Of a DNA stretch of 64,000 nucleotides, positions 62,933 to 64,000 are shown one piece after another. The notes under the pieces were generated by a model, which had not been told where the DNA came from, made no database searches, and saw only the letters and a list, made by a program, of their open reading frames with translations. Source of the stretch: Portunus trituberculatus (Eukaryota > Arthropoda > Malacostraca > Decapoda > Portunidae); assembly GCF_017591435.1 (NCBI RefSeq), contig NC_059287.1, forward strand, positions 7,577,875 to 7,641,874. The letters run 5' to 3'. A program made the position numbers and the translations under genes. How positions within the stretch are numbered: the first letter of the stretch is position 1; each line of letters begins with the position of its first letter.

Positions 62933-64000
62933 AGTGGTGGTGGGATGTATGTACACTCCTGCCTGCTGGAATGACGAAGAATGCTACAAACTCGCCAAAT
63001 AGCGCCGCCATTACTCGAGTTGTTGGCGAGAGAGAGCAGGAGAGCATGGGAGTAAGTGCTGCCGCCTAATGGGATCGAGGGATCGTTCGTGCAGTAAGTT
63101 TGAATACACTTGGGGCACCTCCGGATAGTAGCGAATTCCGGATAGTGGCGATCCGGATATGTGGGCGATTACTGTAATGATGTAGAGAGCTAAATGACGC
63201 ACCCCCTCTTGACTCCTGGCCATGTACTGTGTATGTTGCGTCATGCTATGATGCAACTGCACGAGACATTAAAAAATGGCTTCCTGGTGGGAAGGGTATT
63301 TAATTATTAAAAAAAAAAAAAATAAAATAAATAAATAAATAAATCAACTATACCATCTGGTATTTTAGGGTCTGAAGCTTTTGGAGAGACAATAGCAAGC
63401 CGAAAATTTCAAATCCTCCCAAAATTAAATAAATAAATCCTGCACTCCCCACTCTCCCTTTTTTTTGGTGGAGGGAGAACTTTGCATAAGTCGGACATTA
63501 GTGTTTGTCGGACCAACTTTTCTTCCTATTAGTCTGAGTTACCGAGGGTTAACAGTAGTACACTGTTGAAAACGATCTAGCAGCACATTACACAAGCAGA
63601 AACCATTGCTGCAAAAGTAATGTCATCCTAATTCAGTCATTGTGGGGCTAGGCAGCTAAAGTTATGTTTCCCTTTCCTTGTGCTCTTCACTTGGTCTTCT
63701 TGCTGTCACCAGACATGTATAATTTTTTTCTGTAGGTGTAGGCCCAAAAGCCCTTGCTGTTGCTCTACTGCTTTGCACCTTGACAATCTACCACTTCTAG
63801 TTTGTAGCTTGATCTCTTTCCCCCTGCTGCCATAACATTGATGGTGTTGATGTGTTTTGTTGCAATCATGGGCTTGCTGTTACTCTTTACTGCCAGATGG
63901 TATGAGTCAGAGTTCCGATCAGCTGATATTTATAAACGTGCATCACAGTTTCACAGGTTAGATTACTTTTTTTATGATAATTGATTTTTAAAGTAATAAT
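62933..64000. other. Unassigned to the right edge
   Basis: No coding exon or RNA gene was recognised. A GGATAGTGGCGATCCGGATA-type block near 63120-63165 and AAATAAATAAAT tracts (63309-63345, 63420-63440) are low-complexity. Presumed intron of the PAXBP1-like gene. Confidence 0.4.

Overview
The window looks like repeat-dense nuclear DNA from an arthropod, most likely a decapod crustacean such as a crab. This is an inference from four things: interspersed TTAGG/AACCT-rich repeats, abundant AC, GA and AT microsatellites, the particular mixture of LINE families, and a spliced metazoan host gene. There is no operon-like layout. Almost every long reading frame belongs to a decayed transposable element. 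Only two host genes are recognised: the last four exons of a PAXBP1/GCFC-type gene (minus strand, 57897-59865) and a tRNA-Phe(GAA) gene (minus strand, 55237-55309).

For reference, the repeat families are named here. LINE-A is CR1/L2-like, with a coiled-coil L1-ORF1p-like ORF1 and an AC-repeat tail. LINE-B is an I-group element with an RRM plus zinc-knuckle ORF1 and an EN-RT-RNase H ORF2. LINE-C has a zinc-knuckle ORF1 and EN-RT. LINE-D is jockey-like. LINE-E, -F and -G are represented only by 3' pieces. Layout: 1-1257 LINE-A (-). 2.7-5.1 kb LINE-E and a degenerate LINE-A relative (+). 5.6-10.7 kb a near full-length LINE-A followed by two truncated ones, all (+), all separated by AC repeats. 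10.9-15.9 kb a decayed Ty3/gypsy element (-). 15.9-20 kb short LINE pieces, two MITE-like elements and a large inverted repeat. 21-29.6 kb LINE-F, then a LINE-A (+) interrupted by a 5.8-kb LINE-B (-). 29.6-33.2 kb LINE-C, folded back on itself. 34.6-40.9 kb a two-gene PIF/Harbinger element with a piggyBac element inside it. 40.9-46.3 kb a second LINE-B (+). 46.3-47.8 kb the 3' end and LTR of a BEL/Pao element. 47.8-51.7 kb LINE-A pieces, including a head-to-tail junction. 51.8-53.9 kb LINE-D in inverted halves. 54.1-64 kb the tRNA, the host gene and further MITE-like or Tigger-like elements.

The most interesting signals come from LINE-A. Its copies begin and end at AC repeats, which suggests insertion into AC microsatellites that its own 3' tail recreates, and this would build head-to-tail arrays. 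It also has a conserved T7 run where ORF1 overlaps an open -1 frame leading into the endonuclease, which could be a frameshift site. LINE-B-type 3' ends share a small stem-loop with compensatory stem changes. Two MITE-like insertions have reconstructable empty sites within the same window. All domain names are from reading the sequence; no database search was run.
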